64,000 bases of DNA, taken from positions 3,215,280 to 3,279,279 of the forward strand of contig JAJEKV010000075.1 in NCBI GenBank assembly GCA_021234155.1, in the 5' to 3' direction. The position numbers and the translations under genes were made by a program. The notes beneath the pieces were generated by a model, which did not search any database, was not told the origin of the DNA, and saw only the letters and a program-made list of their open reading frames with translations. This stretch comes from Isoetes taiwanensis (Eukaryota > Streptophyta > Lycopodiopsida > Isoetales > Isoetaceae). The number at the start of each line of letters is the position of its first letter. Position 1 is the first letter of the stretch. Below, one piece after another: positions 1-11,754 of this stretch.

Positions 1-1820
1 CGGTAGAGTTGTGCCCATATACAAAGCGGGGGACCCCCACGGCCCGACCAACTATCGTTACCATTATGGTCGGGCCTGTCTTTGCCAAGTTGCTTGCCGG
101 GATTCTTGAGCAGCGACCGACACTTTAGGCGAGGGATGGAGAAGTGCGGGCTCTCGCCAGGCTTCCGCCCCGGCATTCTACTATTGACCATATCTTCACT
201 CTGCGAACACTCATAGAGGATAGCCGTAATCAACGCCCGAGAATCTGTACTTTGTTGTTTTGTGGATTTCGCAAAGGCTTTTTGACCACGGTGCCTCGGG
301 ATAAGTTGTGGGGACGGTTTGAGGCAGCTAGGGACCCCGTCGACTTGCGAGAATGCTATATACTCTGAGACTATCTGAGGCTTGCTCCGGTCATCTCACA
401 CTTGTCGGGGAGCCCGTTGTTAGTAGCATTGGGGTGCGCCCGAGGCTGCCCTCTATCCCCGCAGCTCTTAAATACATTGACCAGCTAGAAGAATGGCTAG
501 CTGAAAGGTGGGGAGGCGCTTTCGGTTGATGCCGCGACATAATCCGGCAACTCATATATGCTGATGATGTTGACCTACTGCATATACCCGGGGACATGCA
601 ACGCCACTGGATGCTTTGGACACTTTACGCCAATTCAGCGAAGAGTTAACTTGGCTAAGACAAAGTCTTCTGCTGGTCCCATCATCCGGCACACCACGCC
701 TTCCCGCATTCACTTACCGAGGGGGTAGTGGAGGTGGCTCGATCTTATAAGTATTTGGGCATTGAGTTTTCTACTACCACACACCGGGATGCATCCATCG
801 GGTTCTACGGGTCATTTGCAGTCGGAAAGCCACGTATGCAATGCAAAACAACAAATACAAAGGCGAGTCAGTATGCATGGGGTCACCAGGCACACTTGTT
901 CAGGGGCCTTGGTTGAACCGGTCCTCCTCTATGGGGCAGAAGTGTGGGGGCCGGTGATATCCCTCACCACTTGGAGCGATCTAGAGCAGTCTGAGAAGGC
1001 CTTCTTGGCCCCGCAATGGAGTGAAATCCACGGTCCCATATCGAGATCTTGCTCCGGAGGCAAGCTTCCTTCCATTCTGAGGGGTGCTTATTTGGAACAT
1101 CACATTATTTACTTCCGAAGGTGGTGGTGGCTATGGATGAAGCCCGGCTGCCCAACCTTGCTTTGGCGGTGGCGATGGGCCCCCAGGCGACTCAAAGCCC
1201 TTCTTGGAAAGACAAGCAAGCCCAGTGGTTCTCGCTATGGAATGTGCGGGCACCGATGTGGACCCGGTGCATACACCGAATGAACGGCGCCTTGAAGCGA
1301 TGCTTGGATGCTTGCTTCATGGCCAAGCTTTGGGATCGCAGGCCCCGTCACATGTCAAGGTGGCAAATTATCGGCCGGCGAGGTTAATCCCATGCTCACG
1401 AGGGGCCCACACCACTACCTGCGCACCCATCTACCCATGAAAAAAGCGCGGGGTGATTGCTTCCATTCGCCGCAGTGCACACCACCTCCGCGCCGAGGCA
1501 GGGGAGATGGATTCGGGGAGCAGCGTGAGGGCGAGTGTCTGTCGTCTTTGTCGGCCGCCAGGTGCCATTGAGGATGAAAGTCACGCCCTCCGGGCCTGTC
1601 CGTGATACCCGGCATATCCGGGCTTCGGTATGCTTGGTTAGTTAATGCCCCATCGGGCCTTGCATGAGCTCTTCGAGCCGGCCTCTGTAGGCTTGTTGGG
1701 ATCGTTACCTCTGGGGAGGTAATGGATACAGCGGACTTCGATTATGCTCCCCCGTCCAGGCATTAACCTCAGTTTGTACTTGTGATTATGTATATAAGCG
1801 TGCGGTATGTCGGCATCCTT

Positions 1821-1884
1821 ATTGCTACTAAGGTTTTCCCCAAAAACCCTTGCCGGGCGGGGGGTTTTAATCACGGTAGTAATA
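1821..1884 (+). repeat. Imperfect palindrome in LINE-A 3' UTR, copy 1
   Basis: The ends ATTGCTACT and GGTAGTAAT are near-complementary and enclose AAGGTTTTCCCC and GGGGGGTTTTAA. The same arrangement recurs at 5437-5503, around 6620-6700 and, detached from any LINE body, at 47985-48058. Confidence 0.6.
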
Positions 1885-1911
1885 CTTGCTTTGCTCTCTC
1901 TTTGTACTTGG

Positions 1912-1940
1912 GTCCCATAGGCCAGTTGGTCTCCATGGAC
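1912..1940 (+). other. LINE 3'-terminal two-tier hairpin (copy A1)
   Basis: The outer stem is GTCC/GGAC and the inner stem AGGCC/GGTCT, separated by CAT and CCAT, with an AGTT loop. It sits immediately 5' of the repeated tail. Equivalent hairpins with different but complementary stems occur in the other LINE copies. Confidence 0.7.
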
Positions 1941-1950
1941 GATAAAATCA

Positions 1951-1978
1951 TATTCTATTCTATTCTATTCTATTCTTA
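1951..1978 (+). repeat. (TTCTA)n LINE tail
   Basis: About five pentamers follow the terminal hairpin and mark the 3' end of LINE copy A1, consistent with target-primed reverse transcription of a short-repeat tail. Confidence 0.8.
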
Positions 1979-2960
1979 AGCTAATATGTAAAATAGTATT
2001 GCCTATACATAGAATTGGACTAGCTTATAAATAGTTCTACTGTATGTGTTGACATTGCTCTATGTGCTGACATTTTTTGCCTAAAAATTTCAACATATAT
2101 AGAATATAGATGGCGGAGAATGCTGTATTTGAGACTTATTACTTCAAATCATGGCAAATCTGATCTGCAAAAAGCATATATTACTATAGATCTATATAAA
2201 TTCCTGCTACATATACTTCAAGTTTGTGATGTTAGTATTTCATATTTCTGTTGGATCCTATAATTATACAGGCCATTTGCAACTTTAAGGTCTCTGCTCA
2301 CTATGTGTGACCCAGTTTGGACTACATGCTCTACATAATGATCCTATGTTAAGTTTTAATGCTTAATTTTACTTTTTTGAACTGTTACTCGCTTATTTGC
2401 TCTTATAAATAGTTCTGATGTATATGGTGACCATTTCCCACATATATTTGTAGAACAAGCAGGGTGAAGGGGCATAAACCTAGAGGTTCTGATGACAAAT
2501 GCTAACTTAGGCAGTACAACCATTCTAATGCTTTATTTGGTTTTTTTGGGTGCAGGTAACAGGAACTACTCCCTGCTATGTTTTATTCAAGAACTGGAAG
2601 ACTGACGAAATTCAGGGTCTAATTCTTACTGATTAGACTTGATAAATTTCTGGAATATATACTCTTTCAAGATGTAAAGCTGAAACTGAATCATAAGTTG
2701 ATTTTAACCTGTTCTCAGGTCATGTTATCTAAAGGTTTGTTTCATACTTTACTATCATGTCAAGTTGTCACTACTTGTATTTTGTAAAATGCTTTTTGGA
2801 TTTATAAATGATAATCAGAGCTAGGCTTTGTACTAAATATCATCAGTTTAGTACTTAGGCTGCTTATTGAATCCGATTTTTTTCCTTGTAAAGGTTGAAA
2901 GTAGGATAACTCTGTATGACAAATTTAAAGTTTTTTTTATCGTAATTTTAGTTTATTGGA
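1979..2960 (+). other. Host-like segment, paralogous to 46470-47340
   Basis: This AT-rich stretch between two LINE copies shares blocks with 46470-47340 in the same order: AACAAGCAGGGTGAAGGGGC (2452 and 46783), CCCTGCTATGTTTT (2570 and 46954) and GGCTGCTTATTGAATC (2858 and 47261). The two copies are clearly diverged, so the duplication is old. The only protein-like part is the short exon-like frame at 2556-2636. I recognise no gene product; the segment could be part of a host gene or of an unrecognised repeat. Confidence 0.5.
2556..2636 (+). pseudogene. Putative terminal exon, unknown gene (copy 1)
   Basis: After a pyrimidine-rich stretch and TGCAG there is a 26-codon frame ending in TAG. 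It contains TPCYVLFKNWK. The paralogous copy at 46934-47023 keeps the same frame and reads TPCYVLFKSWK before its own stop, so the frame has been under coding constraint at some time. The 3' halves of the two exons diverge. I do not recognise the protein, and upstream exons were not identified. It is called a pseudogene fragment because nothing around it forms a complete gene. Confidence 0.35.
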
Positions 2961-5436
2961 TTATGAACATGCAGGGGCTTTATGCCCAGATGCTTATGGA
3001 TGACCTGGCAGAAATTTTGCAATATCCTACACTAGAGAAACAGACAGGCCGGCTGACTGATGTGCTTAGGACTGCGGCAGGGAGATGCTTTGGGATAAGC
3101 CACCCGCGACGGACCTCCAGGAACACAACCTTCCCACGTAATCAATGGTTTGATGTAGAGTGCAAGGAACACAAACGCTGGCTCCGCCAAGTCACAGATC
3201 CTGCTTTACGGCCACATGCAGTCAGACAGTACCGCGTCTTCCTTAAAGCTAAGAAAGCCAGGTACATTGCAGCGCATCAAAGGAAAATGTTTTATCTCCT
3301 GGAACGTCACCCCAGGACCGTCTGGCGAAGGGTTCTTAGAAAGCCGATCTGACCCACGGGGAACATCACTCCCGGCGGTGGAGGCAATACTTGCAACAGC
3401 TATATGACCCTCGGGGTGCACATGCGGCATTACCCCGCAAGAAGGCCCGATCTTTGGAAATCACGCATTCGGGACGTGGAGCGAGGCTTACTTCGTCTTG
3501 CCAATGGGAAAGCCCCGACCTAGATGGTATGCGGTGCGAATTGCTTAAGTGGGCGGGGCCATCCATAATACCGGTCTTGGCCGCCTTGTTCAACAAGGCA
3601 TTACAGAAGGCTTCATTGCGGTGGACCAATAGCGAGTTGTTTCCATCTATAAGGCGGTGACCCGCCCGCCCAATGCCCATTCAAACAATCATGGTCGATT
3701 CGGTGTTTGCAAAATTGCTTGGCGGGATTCTCGGCGGCGGTTGGCCGGGCCGGGCAGAGGCAGCGAGAGATACGGACCCTCACCTAGGCGGATTGAGGTC
3801 CACGACACTCAACCATTGACCACATCTTCACATTGCGAACTCGGTTGAAGATAGCGGCTAAACCGTCGGGGATCTATATTGTTGCCGTGGATTTTTGCGA
3901 AGGCATTTGACACTGTGCCTCGGGGAAAAACTATGTAGATTTGCGAAAATGCGATTAATGCGGGCTATATGAAAGATGCCCGGTGGGTTGCGGTAGACAA
4001 ACCAACCATTTGATAGTAGTATCGGGGTTAGATTCGGGATGCCCTCTCTCTCCAACATTGTTTGGGCTTTACATTGATCAATTGGAGAGCTGGTTTCTGC
4101 GGATAATGGGGGCTTATTTAGGCTCATCTTCTCTACCGGATCATCAAGCGCTTAATATATGCTGATCATGTGGACCTCTAGCTTACACCCAGCAGACATG
4201 CAATGACATCTCGATGCCCCCGGACACATTTGTCAAGTCGATCGATATCGCTTGGCGTCAACTTGGCCAAGACTAAGGTGGTTTTCATATCATCTTCACG
4301 ACAGCCGAGGATCCCCTCCTTCAGTTGCCGAGGGCAGAATGTGGAGGTAGCATCCACATACAAATATTTAGGAGTGGAGTTTCCTTCTACTATGCACTGG
4401 GACACATCCATACGACCCGCGAAGTTACGGCAGGCTAGAAGGCACTATATGCAATGCAAAACAATAGTCATAGAGCGGAGTTGTATGATTGGACCCATCG
4501 GTCACACTGTTCAAGGTCTTAGTGGAGCCCGCCCTTTTTATACGGGGGTTGAAGTATGGGGCCCGGTGGTATCCCTCGCTACTTGGAATGACTTGGGCAG
4601 TGTCGCGAAAAGCCTTCTTGGTACGAGCACTAGGGGTGAAGTCCACAGTCCCCATATCAAATTCTACTTGCGGGAGACATGATTCTTGCCTCTTCCCGAG
4701 GGCGGCCCTTGATCGCCACATTGTCTATTTTCGGAAGGTAGTCAATATGGACGATGCTCGTCTCCCTAAACTAGCTTATATCATGGCAATGGGGCCCACA
4801 GGCGCCTCAAGGCCCGGCTGGAGGGAAAAGATAGCTCAATGGATGGCTAGATGGAATGTCTGCGAGAACACGGAGTGCATACATGTGCAAGCGAGGCGGG
4901 ATCGCCATAGCTTGAGGGCAATATCTTGGCGCTTGCTTCATCAGCAAGCTTTGGGATGCCGGCGCCCTTGAACAGTCAAAGGCGAGACACTACCGGCCAC
5001 ATAAATCCCACATTGGAATGAGGCCCACAATGCTATCTGCGCACCCACTTGCCCATGAAAAGACGCTTGGACTCATTGCCTCCATTACGCATGAGGGGGC
5101 ACATCATCTTCGAATTGAGACAGTGAGATGGATTGGTGAGCCACGTCGGGGCCAACTCCAATCAATGCTACCAAATGGGAGTCATTGAGGATGAATCTCA
5201 TACCCTTCAAAGTTGCCCGAAGATATGATCAAATCCGACGCCGCTTATCTTTGAGTTGGTCGAGTCCGGCCAGCCGCTACATGTGACATTGAGCACCGGA
5301 ATCCGTGCGGTGCTAGGATCATACCTTCCGGAGGTCATGGACATGCGAGATCAGCTATGTCCTCGCACGCAGCGCTTGACATGTACATACACATTTATTT
5401 CATGATGATGTATACTTGTACATTTTGGCGAAGATT

Positions 5437-5503
5437 CTTATTATCGCCACGGTTTTCCCTCAAAAACCCTTCCGTGAGGGTTTTAACCCCTACCGGTAAT
5501 AAG
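5437..5503 (+). repeat. Palindrome in LINE-A 3' UTR, copy 2
   Basis: The ends are perfectly complementary (CTTATTA and TAATAAG). Inside is a second stem, CCCTCA/TGAGGG. This is the best-preserved example of the palindrome. Confidence 0.65.
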
Positions 5504-5525
5504 TTTGTTGCGCCCCTTCATACGG

Positions 5526-5554
5526 GTCCCATAGGCCGATTGGTCTCAGTGGAT
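5526..5554 (+). other. LINE 3'-terminal hairpin (copy A2)
   Basis: The outer stem is GTCC/GGAT (one G-U pair) and the inner stem AGGCC/GGTCT with a GATT loop, followed by ATAAAAA and the TTATTC tail. Confidence 0.7.
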
Positions 5555-5674
5555 GATAAAAAACTATTCTTATTCTTATTCTTATTGATTATGGTGTTTG
5601 GTGAAAGCTTTGGCTTTTATATATGATCTAATTTACATTGATTATGAATTTTTAAGAATTAGAATGAGGAGTAT

Positions 5675-6049
5675 GTGCTTAACAACAACAATATATGGAG
5701 CAAGGAGCTGATTGCTCTCAAATATCATTGTAGCAACATTGACAGTCCAAGCTATGATGATAAAAGAATGTCACATGTCACCTTTCTTGGCTTCAGAAGC
5801 TGGTTTAAGACATATCAGTTATTGAAGAAAGTAAACTTTGAGTTTGCTAAATCTAAAGATATTGTTGCTAGAGTCTATTCTGATATGGCAACCATCCTTT
5901 ATCTGCACACTTGTGAAGAAGATCAACAAGAAAAGAAGTTTATGATTGGCCTGACAACCTTGGAAGATGCTAACGAAATTGTGCCTTCTTTTGATGATAA
6001 TAAAAGCAAGAATTTAGATCCAACTTCTCAGGATTTGAAAAGTTGTTAG
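5675..6049 (+). CDS. Unrecognised 124-codon reading frame
   Basis: The frame opens at an ATG and ends in TAG. It is hydrophilic, with a lysine- and aspartate-rich C-terminal half (DDNKSKNLDPTSQDL) and no membrane segment or motif I know. It lies between LINE copy 2 and the LINE copy 3 remnant. It could be a fragment of a host exon or a chance frame in AT-rich DNA. No promoter or splice evidence is visible. Confidence 0.2.
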   Translation: MLNNNNIWSKELIALKYHCSNIDSPSYDDKRMSHVTFLGFRSWFKTYQLLKKVNFEFAKSKDIVARVYSDMATILYLHTCEEDQQEKKFMIGLTTLEDANEIVPSFDDNKSKNLDPTSQDLKSC

Positions 6050-6083
6050 AAAGAACATTGTAGTGCATGATTTACCCACGAAT

Positions 6084-6775
6084 CTCTGCAACATGGACAA
6101 TGCATGATGTTTGCATCCCCAAGCTTTTGGAACACTATCTGGAATGGCCATTTTTTTCAAAAGATATTGGATGTGCATGCCTTGGCCCGAGTTAAAGCTG
6201 GCCATTATCATGAGCATATAAACCCAACTTTGGCATAAAGACCACAAGCTTATTTGCTTGCTTTTTTATCTTGAAAAAAGCTTGTAGCTATTGCATCAAT
6301 TCGTACAGGGTCCCACAAGCTATGGATTGAAGCATATTGGTGGGAGCGGCCGTAATTGTCACGAGAAGTGAGAGTGTGCATATTGCCACACAGGTTATTG
6401 AAGATGAAAACCATATACTTCTGAGATGTCCTATTTTTGTGACAACCAAGAATCGTTATTTGACATTAGCATTATATTCTACGCTTCCACAACTTATTAA
6501 AGCACCACCTGTGCATGACTTGATGACATACATACTTGAGGTACTAGATTAGCGTTTTCATTTGATGAGCCATCAAAAGTCACCATGATCTTCTTTTTAC
6601 AAACAAATTTATTACTGACTATCTAGTATCATCATCACTGCAAAGGTTTTTCCTTTGAAAATCTTTTGAGGCAAGGGTTTTTTACTTCTAGTAGTAATTA
6701 TTGTACTAGCCCATGGGTCCCATAGCCTATTAGTCTTCCTGGATGTTAAAAAGGTTTATTCTATTCCTTCTGTTC
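6084..6775 (+). mobile_element. LINE family A, copy 3: short 3' remnant
   Basis: The ORF2 C-terminal region is visible at 6337-6552, with ENHILLRCPIF and NRYLTLALYST. It matches the C-terminal H-x(5)-C type motif seen in family B (EQHVLLRCSAY at about 42495). The 3' UTR palindrome (about 6620-6700), a weakened terminal hairpin (6717-6744) and a short TTCTATTCC tail follow. The 5' boundary is uncertain because the upstream part is heavily decayed. Confidence 0.65.
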
Positions 6776-6884
6776 ATAATCACCTATATTTTCCTTCAAA
6801 AAATGATGCAATGAACACTGGTTAAAGCCCAAAAAGCTTACCATTCTATTTTAAACATATTATTTTAACTGTAGAATAAGTCCT

Positions 6885-7434
6885 TGTTTAGGGTCTGGGT
6901 TCGGGATCTCCTGCAAGACCACCCTCTATGAGGACCCTTGGATCAAACAGAAGAATCCTTGCTGAGTGTCACGCGAAAGAGAGAGAGAAAGGGAGAGAAC
7001 AAGACAAAACAGTACGCGGAAATAAGACTTTCTTGATATCAACTTGAGTACATGAACTCTCGTCAAGCGAGAGGAAAATAATCGAGCCAAGGCCAAAATC
7101 TCCTCTAAAACTTGAGATCTATCTCCACTCATATATATAGTATAACGGCCTTGGGCCCAAAAAGTCTCAGTTACCAACTCCCGGATCGCCGCCTGATTTT
7201 CGAGGAATCTGGCAGCGCCTTCATTATGTGGCTGGATCTCGCTGACTTTGGACTATACTCCACGGAGGCCGTCATTTGTCTGTTTTGGGTCTCTTCTTTG
7301 ACTGGGGCATGGTCCTTTGCGTGGGTTTTGGCGGTGGCGTGGGTCTATTACCCGATGCTTGACCTGGTGCCTTATTCCTGCCCTACTCCATGGTCTTCAG
7401 AAATAGTCCTGTACCTGGACGTACATGACTAACA
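6885..7434 (-). repeat. 3' LTR of the OTA element
   Basis: This 550-bp LTR matches 15643-16206 almost end to end; the other copy has an extra GGGATTTTGCAAAGG-type segment near 15730 and small indels. It contains ATATATATAG (about 7132) as a possible TATA region. Confidence 0.85.
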
Positions 7435-7447
7435 CTCCCCCCACCAA
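7435..7447 (-). promoter_or_regulatory. Polypurine tract
   Basis: On the minus strand the sequence GGTGGGGGGAG lies directly before the 3' LTR, the expected position of the plus-strand primer. Confidence 0.75.
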
Positions 7448-7449
7448 AT

Positions 7450-10400
7450 GACACTCAATGGAGAGAAAAGCAGGAACAGTCTCAAGTGGCGGGAAGTTAG
7501 GAACCTGCTGGAAATCATCTTGACGACTATGAGGGCATGGCCCCGTATGATACTTCGTGATGAGTTCTTACCGGTCTTTTAGCGCATCAAAAGTGTTGAG
7601 GCCAATTGAAGGGGTCACGTCAATGAGAAACCTTGATTGCACCACGTCTTCAAGGGCACGGTGGGCTTCCGCGGAAACATACTGGCACACGATGAGAAGG
7701 CATGTTTGAAGGCCAAAGGCACCTGCACTGGCATTGGGATTGCAATAATAAATGGGACGCTTACGGGCAAGGGAACGCTTAAGGAGACATTTCAAAGCTG
7801 CGCAGAACCCAGCTTGACAGTGAACTGAGGGATCTGGAGATGTAGCACTCCCAAGAACTGGGTGAGACTCCAGACGGCTTGAACGGGCATCTGCCAACCT
7901 CGTTCATTCGGGATATAAATCCAATTTCGAGTGTGCTCCAATGTTTCACCCTCTTCCCAAACAGAGCGACGAACAAAGCGTGGATCCCACTGGAGATCTG
8001 TAGAGATGTGAGCGGGAGTCCAATCTGCGTGACCAGCCAGAACCGTGGTCCAAAATGGGAAATGCCAATCAGATGTGAGATATTGATGGCGTGGAGGCGC
8101 TCCCAATGATGCACACAGATGATTTTCAGGAGGAGGATGCATCATGAGCTTCTGTGCCTGATCCCGGAATTCCTTGAGGAGATAAAATCTAAAGTCTGAC
8201 ACCATTGTTCCCAGTTTGAACAGGGGAGCAAAGTGTGCACAGGAGGAGGGATCCATTCCGTGGAAAATGGTCTAACTGTCAAGGTAGGCACGAAGAGTGT
8301 TGAATCCTCCAAGATGCTATAAATAGATCTGGGCAAACTGAATCCCCATATCTTCATTTAAATTTTCCCTGACATGGTGCAGAGTTTTGGCAATCCAAAG
8401 AGGGAGATGATGAGCAAGCTCTAGCATATACTCATCCTTGAAGGCATTGGCCCATGTCTGATCCTGAAGGTATTTATTCTCAGACAACAAAAGCCATTTA
8501 GCATTTTCATTGCCATGGAAAGCACGGCTTTGCCCATCATCAAACTTATCCAGAGTGTCTGCCAAATAGAAATCATGAATTACATATGCCATGGGTTGAA
8601 CCAGGCAAAAAATAAATAAATCCTGATCATCACAAGTGAGGAGGCCATATACCAAGAGGGCGCAAAAGAGACTTTTGTCTTCAATGGATAGATCAGGCCA
8701 AATGGTAAGAAGATCATTGGTGCTGAAGGGCTCATGAATTTTGCCATTGGCAGAATACCACTTAAGCAGGAAAAGATGACGGCATGAGACAACGTAGTCC
8801 AGATAGCTGGTGGGTGTTGAGAAATCACGTGGAATAGTGAGAGCTAACTGAAGATATGTCTCATGCTGATTCTGAGCTTCTTCGGCAGACTTGCTTCAGC
8901 TTATGTTCCATGTCATAGATCTTATTATCCTTCTCCGGCTAAAGGTGTAAGCGATCTCGATCATCATCGATGAGAGTCGTGGCTGTGATGATGGCATCCT
9001 TGAGTAGAAAGTCATGGCGAAGACGGCAATTTTTCGTGTTATCAATCAGCTTCGTTTTACGAAGCTTACGCCGAAGCTTGCTTAAAAGCCCGTGACTTGT
9101 CTGCGAATCGCTACTAGTTGATCTTCTAGAGCAGATATGCAGACATCTCCTTGAGCAACGAGATGAAGCTGACGGGTGTAATCACTATGTAACCCTTTGT
9201 ACAAATCCTGGCTGTTAGCAAGAATTTTGTCGTTATCTTTGAGTTGAGCCAGAAGTTCTTGAATAGTGACTTGCAGTTGAACTTGTTGTTCTTCTATTGT
9301 GGCACGCATGTCTTGTTCAGCTTTGAGAGCGTCATGGTGTCTGGAGCAAGGTAGCATGCTTACGTTGAAGGCTGTCTTCTAGAGTTTGAACTTAAGTGGT
9401 GGCAGTCTGAAAATCACGGTGAACAGCATCCGTGGAATCCATATACTCTTTGGCGCCATTCATGAATTGCTCCTACGAATCTTGAAGTCTGAACATGCAT
9501 TTAGCTACAACTCACTCATATTGATACAGGGCGCGTCTCGACTGTGAAGGTAGCAGAGGTTGAACTTGCAAGGAGGGCTGTGGAATGAGGGATGCAGTGC
9601 ACTGAGAAACTTGCTAAGAGTGTGAATTTTCGATTTCCATAGACTGAGAGGATGGGACATTGATGACGGGACCCTATTGTGGCCCTTGAGGTTGTGGGGA
9701 TGGTTGCTCTTCAGGACGTCGACGGGAACTTTCTTCTTGAAGTTCTTTGATGGCAGGAATGGTGGAAGAAGGCTGGTGACTGGAGGCCTGAGAAGTGGCA
9801 TCAAGATTTGTGGGAGATAATTGACTGGGCGCAGGGAGACAATGATTAATGATAGCCTGAAAATGTGCACCCATTGCGGATTCTAGGCCAGAACCTGGAG
9901 ACTGGCGAATGCGATCAACTTCATGAAGTAGGCGCTAGAACATTATCTGAGGCCGATCAACAAAACTCGTGGAGTGGATGGCGACAATGGCAGTGTGGAA
10001 AAAATGTTTGTTAGGGTGTTCTTAATGGAATAACCATAGAACTTCTGCCACAGAAACTTGACAAAGGCTTCATGGGGCTTTGCAATATTAGGGGCCGCAT
10101 AGAGAGTTTGGCCATAAATTGTGACGTCATGATCCTGCAAAGCAGCCCAATTCAAAGAAGGTGTTCTTCTAGGGTGAAATATCTGAGCTAGAAGATTCTG
10201 ATTCATAGTGATATGATTTTGATCAACCACTATTTGGTAACCTGCATCAGTCTTGTCAAGATGGGCAACAAATTGCCGAAGTTGAGTGGGATTAGGAACA
10301 GGGAGTTCTTGCTTGGAGAATCAAACAACACTGCCCTTTCAACGACTTCTCTATTGGCGCCTTCCAAAGGATCTCGAACAATTGCAGTGGAGAAAATAAT

Positions 10401-10469
10401 AGACTCAAAGAGCGTAGGATCCATTGCTGCGGTGGCCTGGAGAGTTGGAAGCTTTGGAGAGGCGGCCAT
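7450..10469 (-). pseudogene. ORF3 of the OTA element (env-like position), unknown protein
   Basis: A coding region of about 3 kb lies between the integrase zinc finger and the polypurine tract. A good start is the ATG at 10469 in a GCCATGGCC context (MAASPKLPTLQ). Reading down the minus strand one meets an N-terminal part (10230-10469 and 9943-10230, one frame change), a proline- and serine-rich part (9505-9870), a glutamine- and leucine-rich coiled-coil-like part (9082-9357, QLQVTIQELLAQL) and a tryptophan-rich C-terminal part (8317-8655 and 7792-8256). No signal peptide, membrane segment or envelope motif is evident, so an envelope role is not supported. The 3' position recalls the env-like ORF of Athila elements. 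Function unknown. Confidence 0.55.
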
Positions 10470-10683
10470 GGCGATCGACAAGAAAAAATTATGAAAGCGG
10501 AAGACGGACAGCGAAAGAGTTGCAAAAACATTTAGGGCGCGCGTCTGTTCAGGAAGGTTTTTATAGGCAGCATCGAAAGTGGAATCTGAACCGTTGGTTG
10601 TGCCAGATGGCAGCAGAGATAACGAAAGCTTTGCGAATGCAAAATTTTTTATGAAGTCCCAAACCGCAACTAAAAGCTGTGGG

Positions 10684-10983
10684 TCAACCCACACGCTGAC
10701 AGACGTCATAGTTGCGTGCTTGAGCGTGGGCATCCTTGAAGAGCGTGGGCCAAAAATAGCCTGCGAGAAGAACCTTGCGGGTCGTGGTATCACCACTGAA
10801 ATGTCCTCCATCAAGGGCTTCATGGACTTGACGAACAATCTCTGGTACTTCATGAGGAAGAACACACCGACGCAAAACCATGTCCTTGACACGTTTATAG
10901 AGATGACCCGCAACCATGGTATAGTCACGGACCTCACGGAGGAACTGTTGACGGCGTAACCGGAGATTCTTAAGAGGGAGCAT
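10684..10983 (-). pseudogene. Integrase zinc-binding domain only
   Basis: The frame shows the H2C2-type zinc-binding region of Ty3 integrase: VHEALDGGHFSGDTTTRK, then GYFWPTLFKDA and YDVCQRVG. The first cysteine of the usual C-x2-C pair is tyrosine here. The strand continues into a sequence that does not resemble the DDE catalytic core, and ORF3 starts 215 bases further on. The catalytic core therefore seems to have been lost, or replaced, in this copy. Confidence 0.6.
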
Positions 10984-11099
10984 GGGGTCTTCAGACGGGA
11001 AGGCACCAGAGAAGAGATACTGCTGATAGTCATGAAATCAGTGGGGTGTGGCCGTGACCAAGAATAGTTGTGCATCTGGAAAGACATCAGAAACACCGT

Positions 11100-11580
11100 G
11101 GACGGGTCGTCCATGTGGATGCGTGAAAGATAATCTGGCACAATATGAAACTTACCAGCCATGTGAATGATCTCAAAGGGAGCAAATTCTTGTAGGAGCA
11201 GGAGCCAACGGGCAATGCGACCCATGGGCGTGGTTTTGTTGATCAGATAAAGGAGAGCTTGATGATCAATGAAAAATTTGATTTTGCTACCCAACAAATA
11301 ATGACGGAATCTTTGGACAAAGAAGACAAGGCCAAGCGCTTCCCTTTCTGTGGCTGAATAATTCCGCTCCGCTGGATTAAGTTTCCTGCTAGCATAGCAA
11401 ATAGGTTTGTCTGTGTGCGCATCGTATGCTTGAGAAACAACAGCACCAATAGCAAAAGCCGAGACATCGACATGGGCATGAAAAGATTTGTCTTACTGAG
11501 GTGGAAGAAGTACGGGAGCTTGAGTTAGCAAGATCTTCAACTTCTGAAATGCTGCATCTGCCTGGGGATTCTAAGCCCAA
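11100..11580 (-). pseudogene. RNase H domain of OTA pol
   Basis: Motifs read in shifting frames include IKFFIDHQALLYLINK, RIARWLLLLQEF and KFHIVPDYLSRI, the usual end of a Ty3 RNase H. A frameshift separates the N-terminal part (11389-11580) from the C-terminal part (11125-11297). Confidence 0.7.
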
Positions 11581-11754
11581 GAGAATTCGTCACCCGTGAG
11601 TTTATGAATGAGATCAGCAATGGCAGGGAGTCCAGGAATGAAGGTTGCATAGTAATTGACTTTGCCCAAGAAGGAGCAAGTCTCTTTGATGTTCGAAGGT
11701 GTGTGAGCCTTCAGCACACAACTGATTTTGGCAGGATCCATGGTGATGCCTTAT

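Larger units (their letters stand above)
1..1978 (+). mobile_element. LINE family A, copy 1: decayed RT and 3' UTR
   Basis: This is the 3' part of a non-LTR retrotransposon, cut by the window edge. The first bases read as the RT approach motif VVPIYKAGDP, and the catalytic box YADD lies at 557-568. Further on, VARSYKYLGIEFS (around 735-770) and GAEVWGP (around 940) match the thumb region of the other LINEs in the window. The frame is broken many times, so no protein can be made. The 3' UTR holds an imperfect palindrome (1821-1884), a terminal hairpin (1912-1940) and a TTCTA-type tail (1951-1978). Base composition is GC-richer than the flanks, as in copy 2. Confidence 0.85.
2970..5590 (+). mobile_element. 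LINE family A, copy 2: 5'-truncated, decayed
   Basis: Homology to the LINE ORF2 begins near 2970. The linker between endonuclease and RT is seen at 3110-3350 (NQWFDVECKEHKRW). RT pieces follow in shifting frames: ELLKWAGPS (about 3540), GCPLSPTLFGLYIDQLE (about 4038-4090) and a broken active-site box where YADD has become CADH (about 4158). The thumb motif TYKYLGVEFPS is at about 4355-4385. A 3' UTR palindrome (5437-5503), terminal hairpin (5526-5554) and TTATTC tail (about 5563-5585) close the copy. Many stops and frameshifts make it inactive. It is the closest relative of copy 1 in the window. Confidence 0.85.

Noticed and set aside
7450-10469. Envelope gene in the OTA element
   Set aside because: The position fits, but no signal peptide, membrane segment or cleavage site is visible.
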